In this document: in pieces, positions 19,703-31,700 of the stretch
Position numbering within the stretch: the stretch's first letter is position 1
How the letters are laid out: each line of letters starts with the position of its first letter
Source of the DNA: Centropus unirufus
Taxonomy: Eukaryota > Chordata > Aves > Cuculiformes > Centropidae
Reading direction: 5' to 3'
DNA length: 64,000 nt
Assembly: GCA_013397695.1 (NCBI GenBank)
Contig: VYZI01000104.1
Span: forward strand, 1,554,170 to 1,618,169
Notes under the pieces: generated by a model
What the model saw: only the letters and a program-made list of their open reading frames with translations
Told to the model about the DNA's origin: nothing
Databases searched by the model: none
Program-made: the position numbers and the translations under genes

Positions 19703-22700
19703 ATGTCGGACACCCGACGGCGGGTGAAGGTCTACACCCTCAACGAGGATCGGCAATGGGACGACAGGGGCACCGGGCACGTCTCCTCCACCTACGTGGA
19801 GCGGCTCAAGGGGATGTCGCTGCTGGTGCGCGCCGAGTCGGACGGTGAGAGGGCGGACCGGCCTCCTCCCCGCGTTCCCTTCCCTTCCCTCCCCGCGTTC
19901 CCTTCCCTTCCCTTGCCTCCCCGCGTTCCCTTCCCTTCCCTTTCCTCCCCGCGTTGCTGCTGCTGCCGCCCGCCCGGCCCGCATTCATGGAACCACAGGA
20001 TGGTTCAGATCAGAAGGGACCTCGGATCCCATGCGGTTCCGACCCCCCTTGCCACAGGCAGGGATACCTCCCGCGGGATCGGGCTGCTCAAGGCCCCATC
20101 CACCCCGGCCTCGAGCACCTGCAGGGATGGAGCAGCTATGGCTTCTCTGGGCAACTTCTTCCAGTGCCTCACCACCTTCAGTGTGAAGAATTTCCTCCTA
20201 ATATCTAATCTAAGTCTTCTCCCTTCCAATTTAAAGCCCTTCCCCCACGTCCTGTCACTACATGCCTTTGTAAAAAGTGGCTCCCCAGCTTTCCTGTAGC
20301 TCCTTCAGGTACTGAGAGGTTACTAGGTCTCCCCAGAGTCTTCCAGGCCAAACACCCCCAACTCTCTCAGCCTACTCTCATAACAGATGTGTTCCATTCC
20401 TCTGATCATCTCTGTAGCAGTTCTCTGGACCCATTCCGACAGTTTTATATCCATCTAATATTCCTCAGAATAGGCCCCAGATCAGTGGATGTTTCCCCCT
20501 CTTTTTCCTTGCAGGTCTGTTCCAAGGTTCCTTCCCGCCTTTCCCAGCTGGCTCTATCTCCTCTGGCTGAATAGCAATGAAGTTATGTGTGATGAGGACT
20601 TAACTTTCAGGAAAATTTTGTTTGCTTTTGAAGTGCTTCTTTCTTCCCCTTCATACTACCATACAAATTTACTGTTTTGCTTTTTTGGGTTTTTTTCCCC
20701 TGGAAATTCACTGTATCGAGTTGTGTGACATTCCTTGTGTTTTATTGCACTTTAAAGTCACCTCAAGGGTCCTTTTTGGAAGGGGCATGGTACACACTGG
20801 CCACTTTGTCAGCCGACAGGTGCTAATGTGCTAAATAAACCACCTAAGGCTGGTATAAATGACTGGAGCTGTTGCCAGGATACATACACTACTCACATAC
20901 ACAAGATAAAGTTCCTCGGTGTATAGTATCTGCATGATACACTTGTGAAGGACAGTTCAAGGAAGTGAAAGCAAATGGTCCACGTGGCTTCAGTGGTTAA
21001 AAACATTTTTATGCTGGGCAGAGTGCTACTTGGTGGTGCAGATTTGTATAGGTTTGCTAGACAAGCCGGCTATGACACTGTGTTTCAGGAGGGAAAACAA
21101 TGCTACAAGAATTTTGCTCTAAATTACAAGAGAAAAATATATTTTAGTATGATTATTTATACTGTATTTTGTCTTACCTGGCTTATTGTAGGAAATTATG
21201 TTTAAACACAGTTGCCCAGGGAAGTCATGTATGCCCCATCCCTGGAGGTGCTCAAGGCTAGGTTGGATGGAGCTTTGAGCAACCCGATCCAGTGGGAGGT
21301 CTCCATGCCCGTACTAGGGGGCTTGCAATTGGATGATCTTTAAGATCCCTTCCAATCCAAATCATTCTGTGAATGGTTCTGCATTTCTGGAAGTTCACAG
21401 ACTAAATTGCATTGGCTGACACATAGGTGGTGGCTGTAACATTCATGGAGATGGTTATCTTGTTAAACTCAGTAAATATCTCTTCATACCTCTTTCAGGT
21501 TCGCTTCTGTTAGAATCGAAGATAAATCCCAATACTGCGTATCAAAAACAGCAGGCAAGTATTGCTGCTAGGCTTTATTTTTTTCTGATTACTGATGCTA
21601 AGGAATTATTTTATGCTGAAACTAATGGTGTCATTCAGAAGAAAAGTAAAGTAGAATCACAATCACTTGTCAGTGGTGTTTTCTGAGGGGTGAAAAATGG
21701 CTTAAAAACCTGTAGGTGCTGTAATACTTTGCATTCCAGAAATGGAGGTCTCATAAAAAGCCCTTTTGGACTTTGAACTTTGACAAGAATATATGGAATT
21801 TGGATAAAAATTGAACTCATTACAGGAAAAATAGTCAGAAACATGTATGTGCAGGTTCTGTCTCTCATCCTAGGCTGTATGAAATAGTGGCCGAATTAGG
21901 AAGGCAAAGTGCTAGCTGGCTCTTAAGAGAGCTGTATTTACTACTTGAGTTTTCTCTGGAAATAACACAAAGGAATTTGTCTTTGTGGGACTTCTTTCAT
22001 TGCTGCTGCTAAGTTTTTGTTTTAAGCCTTGAAAACTTCTGCTGTTCTAAGCAAAGAGCCGTGGTGTGACTTTCTTGCACAGTTGCCATTCCTGGGGGTA
22101 AGCCTTCTGCCAAACAAAGAACTAAAACCATTGGGAGCTATGTTAATAGGTCATTTTTGTTTAATCCACTAAAAGAATTAGAATCTCTTTTGCTTTTATT
22201 GCTTTTTCTTTTTTCTACATTTATTTTCGGTGTCTCTGCCTACATTGTTCTCATGGCTATTATTGGGAGGTTTTTCTGTCTGATCCTTTGTTCTACACTA
22301 GGTTCTCTGTTTCTTTTGTTCGGTGTTTTATACCACTCATTATTATGAAGAGTGGTATAAGTGTAGGAACACTAGATAGAAAAGAGTCATTTTCTTCCTA
22401 GATGGTGAAGAGACAAACCTTTTAAGGATTTGATTTATTTCGATGGTTTTTTCCCTGCTCTACAGGCACCGGGGTCTCCTGTGAGATGATGTTTCCATAT
22501 TTCCATTAGTCATCAAGACCTTGTGTAGGACTATATTTGTATACAAATTTGGTGACATGTTGTTACAAGAATTTGAGGAAAGAGACTTTGTTAAGTCTTT
22601 GAGCACAGGTTGGCTTACTTCAGTTTAGGAGCAAGTCTGAGTCTTTGGCCTGGCTTTTCAGCAAGCTCTATTTTCTGTCGTTTCCGCTTTTCACTCATGA

Positions 22701-25700
22701 GGTGTAGCCTGAGGACTCGGAGGCTGTACTGGCCTCTCCAGAGAAGATGCTCGTTGGTGAGCGGCAGTGTGGAGGAGAGCGCTTCCTTCCACTTGCCAGA
22801 CTTCAGGTGCAGATTTTCACTGAGCTGTCCATCACCTTAGTTTTGGGGAAAGCCATGAAATGGTGCAGCTTGGTGCCCTGCCTCCATGTTCGTCTTCATG
22901 TAAATTACTTCAATGGACTTCCATAGTAGTGGTCACTTAAACTGTTATTTGCAGAGCAACTTTCTGTGCAAAAATGAAACAGTGCATCGGCCTATGTGCC
23001 AATATTACACTGAGTAAAGTAGTCCTATAACTACTGACTAACGGTAAAGAGGGCAGGCGTGTTACCTGCCTTTTCAAGTCATTTGTGGTCACTTGTGTTC
23101 GTGCAGAGTTTGATTCTGTCAAGGCAGACTATAAATATGACCTCTTTTCTCATGAGAAATAGGACTTGCCAGGCTGCTCAGCATGCAAAATGAAAGACTC
23201 TCTCATGCTACATATGCGAAGAGCAAAGGAGCTTTAGATCCCCGTGGATTTTGGGGCATAGGCTTTGAGAGTTACGTACATATACTGGATGCCCTGTATT
23301 GGCCAAAGGGCAGGGCTGGAGGCTCTCAGAGCAGCAGTTTAAAAGGTTGTTACCACACCCATTCGTTGTTCTGCCCTCTGCTTGAGGTTACTGTTCACTG
23401 GCAAAACTGGCAGAAGAGCGTGTCATCATTGAGAAATCAGAGGGATCCATTCATGTACTTTGTTCCTCCAGCTCCGATATGAGGGCAGTAATTTTCAGCT
23501 GTGTGGCTCTAAGACTTCGAACTGCTACAGAACTCCTTACTGCCAACAGTGCTTTCTGATATCAACTCTCCTGTAGGTGCGCTCTACCCATTCAGATCTG
23601 AGAAGAAGAAGGTGTGTAAATATTGTCTTTTGTGCAGTTGCCATCACTTACTCAACAGCAGAGCAGTGCCTGAGGCAAAACTGGAATTACTTGAGGCCAG
23701 GATTTAACACATTTCCAGGGGTGCTGTTAAAGCCAGCCTGAGTGGTTGCCAGGGGCCTGCTTCGCTCCTCTTTCATGCCAGCATGAGTGTTCATGTTACT
23801 GTGTGACAGGTTAGATGTAGGAACAGACTCAACTGAAAAACCTCTTCTTGCTGGGTAGATCTTGATTGGCATGTGTGCCCCCATCTGGTTCACTGCACAG
23901 CGCACTTGCGCATGTGTAGGAGGATGGTGAGGGGCTGGTGCAGGAACAACGAGAGGTGGAGTAGCAGGCATTGTACAAACCAGTACCAGCACCGAAGAGA
24001 GGTTTGAACTACTCTCTCAGTTTAAATTGTTCTGATTTAATCTCTTTTGTTTGTCTTAAATTGTGTTTGAGTGAATTAAGAAACTGTTGCTCACTGAGCA
24101 GTGCTGCAGGTGGGAGTGGTAGTCTGGTGGCACCTTGGCCTGGAAGATGCCTGTCTGCGTCTTTGTAGGTTTTCCTAGGTCACGCAGGCAGTGTATGCCG
24201 AAGTAGTAGATTTTATGTTGGCATCTGACCATTATTTTCTGAGGAAACTATCTTTCAATCTTTCAGGAATATTTTTGGTGAAACTTGCATAACTCCAGCT
24301 GTTATGGGCAGTGCAGATGGCCAACGGGTCCCAGTAGTTTGGGTCTCAGTAGTTTAATGGGTCTCAGTAGTTTAAGAATTCTCACAGAATTGCTCAGTGC
24401 AGTCTCTATGGATGCTTGCGCTCATTGAAGTTTCTGGGGCTTCTTTACGTACACATCCTTCTTTGCCCATTGAGGCACCTCTGCTTAACTGGAAGGGCAT
24501 TGATTTTGTGTGAGAAGGCATCAGTGATTCCACCGAACGTTTCACAGTAAACATTACAGATCTTGAGTTCTGTGACAGCTATGAAGTTATATTTAAGAAT
24601 TCTCTTTTTTTAATTTACCAAAAATAGAGCCAGATCAAGGACTGTTCAGACTCCATTGCCCGCAGTTGACAATGATTATTTTTGCCTTGAAGCCCAGTCC
24701 TGCTGCTTAGGCTAAAGCAGCACACTGTAAGCACAGAGGTTCAGCTGTCCTTGAGCCAGAGATGGGAGTGGACAGCTGTAACAAAACCTGTGTCAGCTAT
24801 CTCATGCTGTACCATTTGCGCACGTGAATCAGCCCGAAAGCAGGGACACTACCTATTAATATTTGTGACTGTAGGACAAAACTGCAAGTATAATATAGGA
24901 CACTGTGGAATAAATTAATAGTCACAAACAGCACTAAAACCATATTGCCGTGATCTCAGTTCTTTTCAGAACTGGAAAACTTGGTTTCTTTAAAGGAGTA
25001 TGTAAAAATGAGAGGCAGAAGTGGGGGATGGGGAAGAATTTGAGCTTGTGTGAATGCAGCTCTGTTTAGCGTGGGCTGTGATAATGTTTTGGAAGAAAGA
25101 GGCTGATCTGTTAGTAGGCATTTGTAAACAGTGTGGCTGTAAGAAAAAGATGTTATGCTAGACTCTTAAAAAAAAAAAAAAAGCCAAGGAAAACTCCCAA
25201 GACACAAAACTGCATATGGATATTGAGAGGTTAAGGTGACTGTAGAAATGAACTGAAGAATCAGTTCTGTATCAGTGATGCTGATTTTCACTCACGTTCC
25301 AGAGTGATGGTTGCGGCAGGTGCTGGGTTGTGTTTGTTGAGACAGGCCACTGTGTTGCAGATAGTTGTGCTGGTGGAAGAGTTTACCTGCTGTCCTTTGC
25401 CAGCTGCTTGTCAGCAGTCCTGTTCCGAACATTAGTCCCCTCCCATCTGCCAGTGGAAATGCGCTCCCTGACCTGCCTAAGGCCAGATAACTGCATTAAT
25501 AGTGGTCTGTTTAACCATCTAAACTGACCTGATTTTGGTCAAAAATGGTTAAGTAATGCTGACTGACAGCAGGCTCATGAGTAGCGATGATCGTTTGGCA
25601 TTAATTATGTTTTTGTCACTGTCTCTGGTGGTTACATGTAGGATGGTGAGCAGATAAATGTTGTATGATACCATGGCACGGATTGGCATTTTAGCATAGC

Positions 25701-28700
25701 GAACGCTCTATCAGTAGCAATCAATCAGCTTCATCATTCCCCATCTTTCTGTGCGCAGAGGGAGCTAAGAAGTACTTTCGGGGTAAAGATGTGAAGGGGC
25801 AATGGCAGCATCTGTTTATGGGTGACCCTGAGGCTTCCTCAAATATGTTTGGTATCTGTAAGCCAGTCAGGTTTTTGTTGGGGTTCGGTTGCTAAGGTTA
25901 AAGATATCACTTTGAATGTTTTGTTTACAATAAAAGTGATCCATAAGGTAAACACTTAGAAGCCTTGATAAGTTGTGCAGTGAACACTGACCTTGGTAAA
26001 TGTGGGAAGTAAATTTAAAGTGTATTTAAATACATAAGGTGTAAAGCAGTGGTCACAAAATACCAAAAAAAAGAAAGGTGATGGCAGAAAGGTGATTTAC
26101 TAGTTAATGCCTTATGTTCTTTTGGGGCAACTTGACTTTAAAATTATTTCTTATTTATGCATATGACAGAACAGAATTCAGCTTAATGTGCAGCAAGAAC
26201 TTGTTATGGAAGCAATTATTCTTCTGGCTTTTTTTTCTCAAACAGGACACCCTCATTGTTTGGTCAGAAGCCGAAAACTATGATTTAGCACTGAGTTTTC
26301 AAGAGAAGGCTGGCTGTGATGAAATATGGGAAAAAATCTGCCAGGTAAAGTTAACTTGAAATACACATTCTGTTTCTTCCAGGTGTTTTAGTGTCTTCTG
26401 TGACTTCACATATTTGTGCTGTAATTTTTAGGCCTACTTGCAAAATAAGCATCTACCAGTTGTCCCTTTCTGTGGCTTTTGTCAGGGCTTCAGAGCAGTA
26501 GTTGTTTTCATTACTGAATTTCACAGTTTTGAAAAGCCACTGTAATGATGAAACTAAGGTACTGGGCTTTTGAGGGGGAGGTAGGTTTGTTTTTATTCCA
26601 AAGGAGAATGCCAGAGTACCACCTTTTAATTGTCCTCCAAGACAGCCTTAGGAAGGTGGCTTGTTTCAGTGTGGTGAAAAGTGACTGTTGCCGTGCATAA
26701 GGAGCTTTGTGAAAGGCAAAGGGGTGGCATTGCTGAATGAGCTCAGAAATGTAGTTGGGATGTGTTTCAATCTTCATTTTTTTATTGCAAAACAGTGTAG
26801 ATCTTAGACTTGCAACTGGGGAAGTCACAACTCAATGGAGTTTAGTCTGTGTGCACTTAGAATAACCTGGGCGTTCATGTTGGAATTTATCACAACCTTC
26901 TCAGTTTTGAGATGATGTAAAGCTGTTAACTAAGGAAACATGGAATTCAGATTGCCAAGCAGTTTCTTTTGATCAAACTAGGCGCTTATACATGTCCTCT
27001 ATCTCAGCATGTTTTGGGGCATAACATCTTTTAAAGTCAGTTCTGATGGGGTGTTGTTGTAAGGAACTGATCCCAGGAAGTGCAAGTTTATGCATCTGAT
27101 AAAACCCATTTAAAATTTGGACAATTTAAGTTGGAGCTGAGCTCATGAATGGTCTGAGAGGATAATCTTAATGTCCTCACACACTGCAAAGCAACAACCT
27201 TGAGCTTTTTCATCAGGCTCCAGAACTCTTCCTGCTTGTCCTTTGAGACTCCTGCAGAACGTGTAATTCTTTGTGAGGGAATTAGCAGCAGGAAGGTACA
27301 CTGGATAAATGAGGGCAGTGAAACGTCTGGGATGCTTGGGAAGACTGGGGAAAGGAGTTACAGGGGCAAAGTGGAAGGAAAGTGCAGAGTGGGACACAAT
27401 TGCTTCCCTCTAGTTCCGTTTTGGTATTACTGACATTTTCCTACCTTTGTTCTTGGTCTTCTTATGTTTCACATCATGTTAGTACAGCTGAATGCTTTTA
27501 CTGCAAGTTTAAGGCTTCATACCCTTCTGTTTGAGATGCTTTCTGTTTTGTGCTTGTCTCCAAGGTGCATCAGACTTCTTGACAGCGCATATGCTGTTAG
27601 GGTTGGGTTTGATTTGATTTTTTTGTCAAATGTATTAGTGAATGGCTAGATGTGTTTTCCAGGCAACGGAAGTGCTTATGCACATGTTACTTCATTTGTT
27701 GACTTGATTATTTTTATGTACACTTTGGGTTGAGACTAATAGTGTGTGCTTTCTTACTAGGTTCAAGGTAAGGACCCTTCGGTGGAAGTCACACAGGACC
27801 TTATTGAGTCAGAAGAGGAACACATAGAAGAAATGCCTGAAACTAGTCCTTTGATTGACCTTCCTACTTGTGAACTCAACAAACTTGAAGAGATTGCTGA
27901 CCTAGTTACCTCTGTTCTCTCCTCACCCATCCGTAGAGAAAAGCTAGCACTGGCCTTGGAGAATGAAGGCTACATTAAAAAACTATTACAGCTTTTCCAA
28001 GTCTGTGAGAACTTAGAGAATACCGAAGGCTTACATCATTTGTATGAAATTATTAGAGGCATTTTGTTCCTCAACAAAGCAACTCTGTTTGAGGTGATGT
28101 TTTCTGATGAGTGTATTATGGATGTTGTCGGATGCCTTGAGTATGATCCTTCCTTGGCTCAGCCAAAACGGCACAGGGAGTTCTTGACCAAAACAGCAAA
28201 ATTTAAGGAGGTTATTCCTATAACAGACTCTGAACTCAGGCAAAAAATCCACCAGACTTACAGGGTACAGTATATTCAGGACATCATCTTGCCGACACCA
28301 TCTGTTTTTGAAGAGAATTTTCTTTCCACCCTCACTTCCTTTATTTTCTTCAACAAAGTTGAGATTGTCAGTATGTTGCAGGTAAGTGGTTTTTAATATA
28401 GTACAGGTGGACTATTTATAGATACTCCTAGCTGTAGTTTGAAATTTATTACAGCTTTTTAATGCTGTGTATGTTAATCACATGTGCTTTCAATTGTGTC
28501 ATGTTTTAAATGCTCCCCTGTATTTCTCATAAGTTTTATTTTAAAAATGGTAGAGTCCGGGTACGTATATTAATGTATTTATTCAATGGTTCTCACACAG
28601 TTAAAGATTCTTTTTGATTCACAGTCAACGTGCGCATTTTGAGCTGGTTTTGTACAGATACTTAGGGAACAAGCACATTATGTTATGTATGAAGGACATT

Positions 28701-31700
28701 TGTGACAAATTCTTAATCTGTGGTTTGAAGAAACATGTTCATTACTGTTTCCTTACTGTCATGTTACAGGACTAATTTAGGGTGTTTATGTTGTAGGATA
28801 AAGTCATCAATTTATTTTCTTTATACTGATATCCAAAAGTAAAAATAAATAACCAACAGGTTACCATGTCAAAAACTTTACTGACTACTCTAGTCAGATG
28901 TAGGTTTGAAAGTAGTTGGGTGCAACAACCAAGCTGGATCATACGAGGAGCCTTGGTAAAGAGCTGTGTGTGAACTTCATGACATTTTGGGTTATTTTCA
29001 GTTCATATTTTGTTGTGTAAGCTAATGGGTACCAGAATGGTTTTATTCTGTCTTTGATCTGGGTCCTTAGAAAAATGGTATATTTTTGTAGAACAGAACA
29101 ACACAAACTGCTGGCTTTGTTTGGAGTGTGGAGCGTCTCTGTGAAACAGGAGCATGTATCAAGGAGAAGATAGCAGTAAAATTGTGGAAGGAGAGGCACT
29201 GGAGAATAATGTTGCCATAAGGAATGTTTCACAGAATGTAAAAGAGAACTGGGAAAAAGTCAAAACTACAGAATTGTATGAATAGCTTTGGGGCATCTTT
29301 ATGCTTTGGTTGAATAGCAGAAAGAAACTAAAAAGTAAATCCCACTTGCAAAATCATTGGTTTTGTTTTAATAGAATCATAGGTCAGTTTGGGTTGGAGA
29401 GGACCTTTACAGTCCATCCACTTCCAAACCCCCTGTCATCGGCAGGGAAACCTTCCCTGGATGGAGGTGGTCATAGTCTCATCCAGCCTGGCCTTGAACG
29501 CTTCCAGGGATGCAATAGATCTTTACCTTTTTATTATTTTACATAAATCACTTTTCTAAAATTAAAAATAAAGTTAGTATAATTCTGAGGCCACAGTCCT
29601 GCTTCCTGCTTTAAAGAGGTCTTTAAACTTCTTTATTTTTCATACAAGTTTTATTCAACCACATGTTTGATTGTGCCTCAGCAGAAAACAGTTACTTCCT
29701 GTTACTTCCAGTGCTCTTTGAAGAATATTCTGAAATCCTCTGACAGTTCTTTGCTACCTTCAGTCACTGCTGTCTTTGCCATAGTAGAGGGAGTTCATGA
29801 CATGTGTAGGTGCACACATTGATTTACAGCTCATGCTGATTCCGTACATCATTTCAGCTGCCTTACAAACTAAGAAGAAAGCACACGTGGAAGAGATGTT
29901 AGTGATATATGCTTGAGGAGAATTACACGGTCATATGGACAGGGATTCAGAACTGTTTTCTGAGTTCCCTGGTGTAAATCAGCTCTTTGTGGCACAAGAA
30001 GTCTAAAGCTCCTTTGGGTTCGGTGAACACATTAGAAGTCGTTACCCTAAATACACTGGCAAAGCTCCCTAGGAGGAGCAGATTGTGTTTGCTAGGGCAG
30101 TAAAGCTCCTTTGTGCTTGCTGTGAAGCAGTAGGTCCCAGTGCTGCTATAGAGGGAGGGCAGCGACATGGGAAACTGAGTGAGCGTGGAAAGCAAACCTA
30201 GAGCCATCTTGTGCTTGAAGACATCAGGACTATGCTCTGTGACAGCCTTATACAAGCAAAAGAACTCTCTGTTGCCAGCTGCTCTGTAGTGGGGATTTTC
30301 TGGCCTCTGTTGTTGATTGTGGTACAGTTATGTTTTTTCTAACAGGCTTAATTAAGCTGTCAAAGCTTGCAAAGCTTAGAATACACCACCACGCTTTTGT
30401 ATGTTGCACTCTCTGGTGTTGATTCCAGGTATCATTTGCAAAATACTTTCCCCACATCTTCAGGTTATCAAGAAAAAACTTTGTGTCTTTGGCTGGCATT
30501 CCTGGTACTGTACAAACTGTTATTTTAGCCTAATACGGCACACAGATATTAGCAACAGCACAGAAAAACAGGGAAGTAAGCACCCTCTGCATTATGCAAT
30601 GCAATATGTATATTTATTGGGAAGCTGCTCTTCTGTTCATGTTTGTTTGGTGCTTAAGTAAAGTTTACAAGAGCTGAATGGGTACAGTGATGCATAACTT
30701 TGTGATGTTGTAGCATAAGATTACTGTTTGCTTTAACATTTGTGTTGTATTTAAAAGGTAACAGAGGCATTGGGTTTGACAGAATGTGAATGCTGTTTTC
30801 TGTGTGAAGGAATTCAGAGAAATTGATGCACAGCGAGGACTGGAAGTGCCCAAACAGTTGAGAGATGATATTCACCCTGGTGGTCTTGTACCTCTTGAGT
30901 TTTGGTGTAACTGAAATGCTCAATCAGAAGTGAAATGTTGTCCTATATACACTTAAAAAGAAACGGCTCTTGGTAGTAAAAGATCTGAATGTGGAAAGCA
31001 AATAATACTCAAGTCTTCCAGACTGTAAAAGCTTCTGCAAGTGGGGAGCTTGTTTTATTGAGAGTGAGGTTACCGGGGGCATGGCTGCAGTGAGCCCACT
31101 GTGTGTTAATTGAATCCCTCATGCATGGGTGCCCTGACTGTGTGCACTGTGCTGCAGGTCCAAAACTGGGGAACTGATGTGTGCATGGTGTTAACATGGG
31201 AGCAGTGTGGTAAAAAATGCATTGTGATTGCCAATTTCTAGTGTAGAAGCGTTTAAGCTGCCTCCCTGAAAGGTTACACACAAGGTGCAGGGAGGGAGCC
31301 TTGTTATTCACAGAGGTGCATGGCAAATGATACAGTGAGCAAGTGGGGTAGGGCAGGGCTGTGGACCACAGCGGGTGGTATAACAGGGAAGGAAAGGAGA
31401 TGGCACGTTCTTCAGAGGCTGCTAATTAAGCAGGCAGGTGTAGCAATCATCACCTTCTCAGCATTATGTGTGGTTTGGTTTTCCTGGAGCTGCGGCTGCT
31501 GTCCAGAATGAGTACTGAACAATCCACTGGAAGTGGTCCTCCTGAACCTGTACCCTCACATCTCCCTTTTCTGGGATAAAATTATGATGGTAATGAGAAA
31601 AAAGGGGTGTGGGGGGGGGAACATTTATCTACCAAATCTACTAATGCATGGCATTTCATTTGTAATTAAGTATCATAGTTAGCTTAAATTGTTTGACTTC

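Larger units (their letters stand above)
19160..19860 (+). promoter_or_regulatory. PPP4R3B: CpG-island promoter and 5' UTR of PPP4R3B
   Basis: GC content and CpG density rise sharply at about 19,270 and stay high past the first splice donor at 19845. No TATA box is evident. GC boxes of the CCCCGCCC type occur near 19,640-19,655. The element CCAAGATGGCGGC at about 19,493-19,505 matches both a YY1 core-promoter site and a TISU element, so transcription probably starts within a few tens of bases of it. Two short upstream ORFs follow. Such TATA-less islands are typical of housekeeping genes. Confidence 0.8.
21555..26245. other. PPP4R3B intron 2 (4.7 kb), GC-AG type
   Basis: The donor reads CAG|GCAAGT at 21555 and the acceptor CAAACAG ends at 26245. 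Apart from the items listed separately (hairpin 22328-22360, antisense reading frame 22615-22836, 24326-24376 tandem repeat and a 14-A run near 25168) I see no other gene or repeat. Confidence 0.7.
19703..26344 (+). other. PPP4R3B: PPP4R3B segment: N-terminal EVH1/PH-like domain (exons 1-3)
   Basis: Residues 1-99. Landmarks are KVYTLNEDRQWDDRGTGHV, MSLLVRAESDG, LLESKINPNTAYQKQQ, DTLIVWSEAENYDLALSFQ and GCDEIWEKICQ. In this family the EVH1-type domain binds short proline-containing (FxxP-type) motifs in substrates. Exon 2 is only 56 nt and is followed by the GC splice donor. Introns 1 and 2 are 1.65 and 4.69 kb. Confidence 0.93.

Noticed and set aside
19184..20299. 371-codon open frame through the PPP4R3B promoter, exon 1 and intron 1
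   Set aside because: Only residues 173-220 match a known protein (PPP4R3B exon 1); the rest is CpG island, splice donor, minisatellite and CR1.
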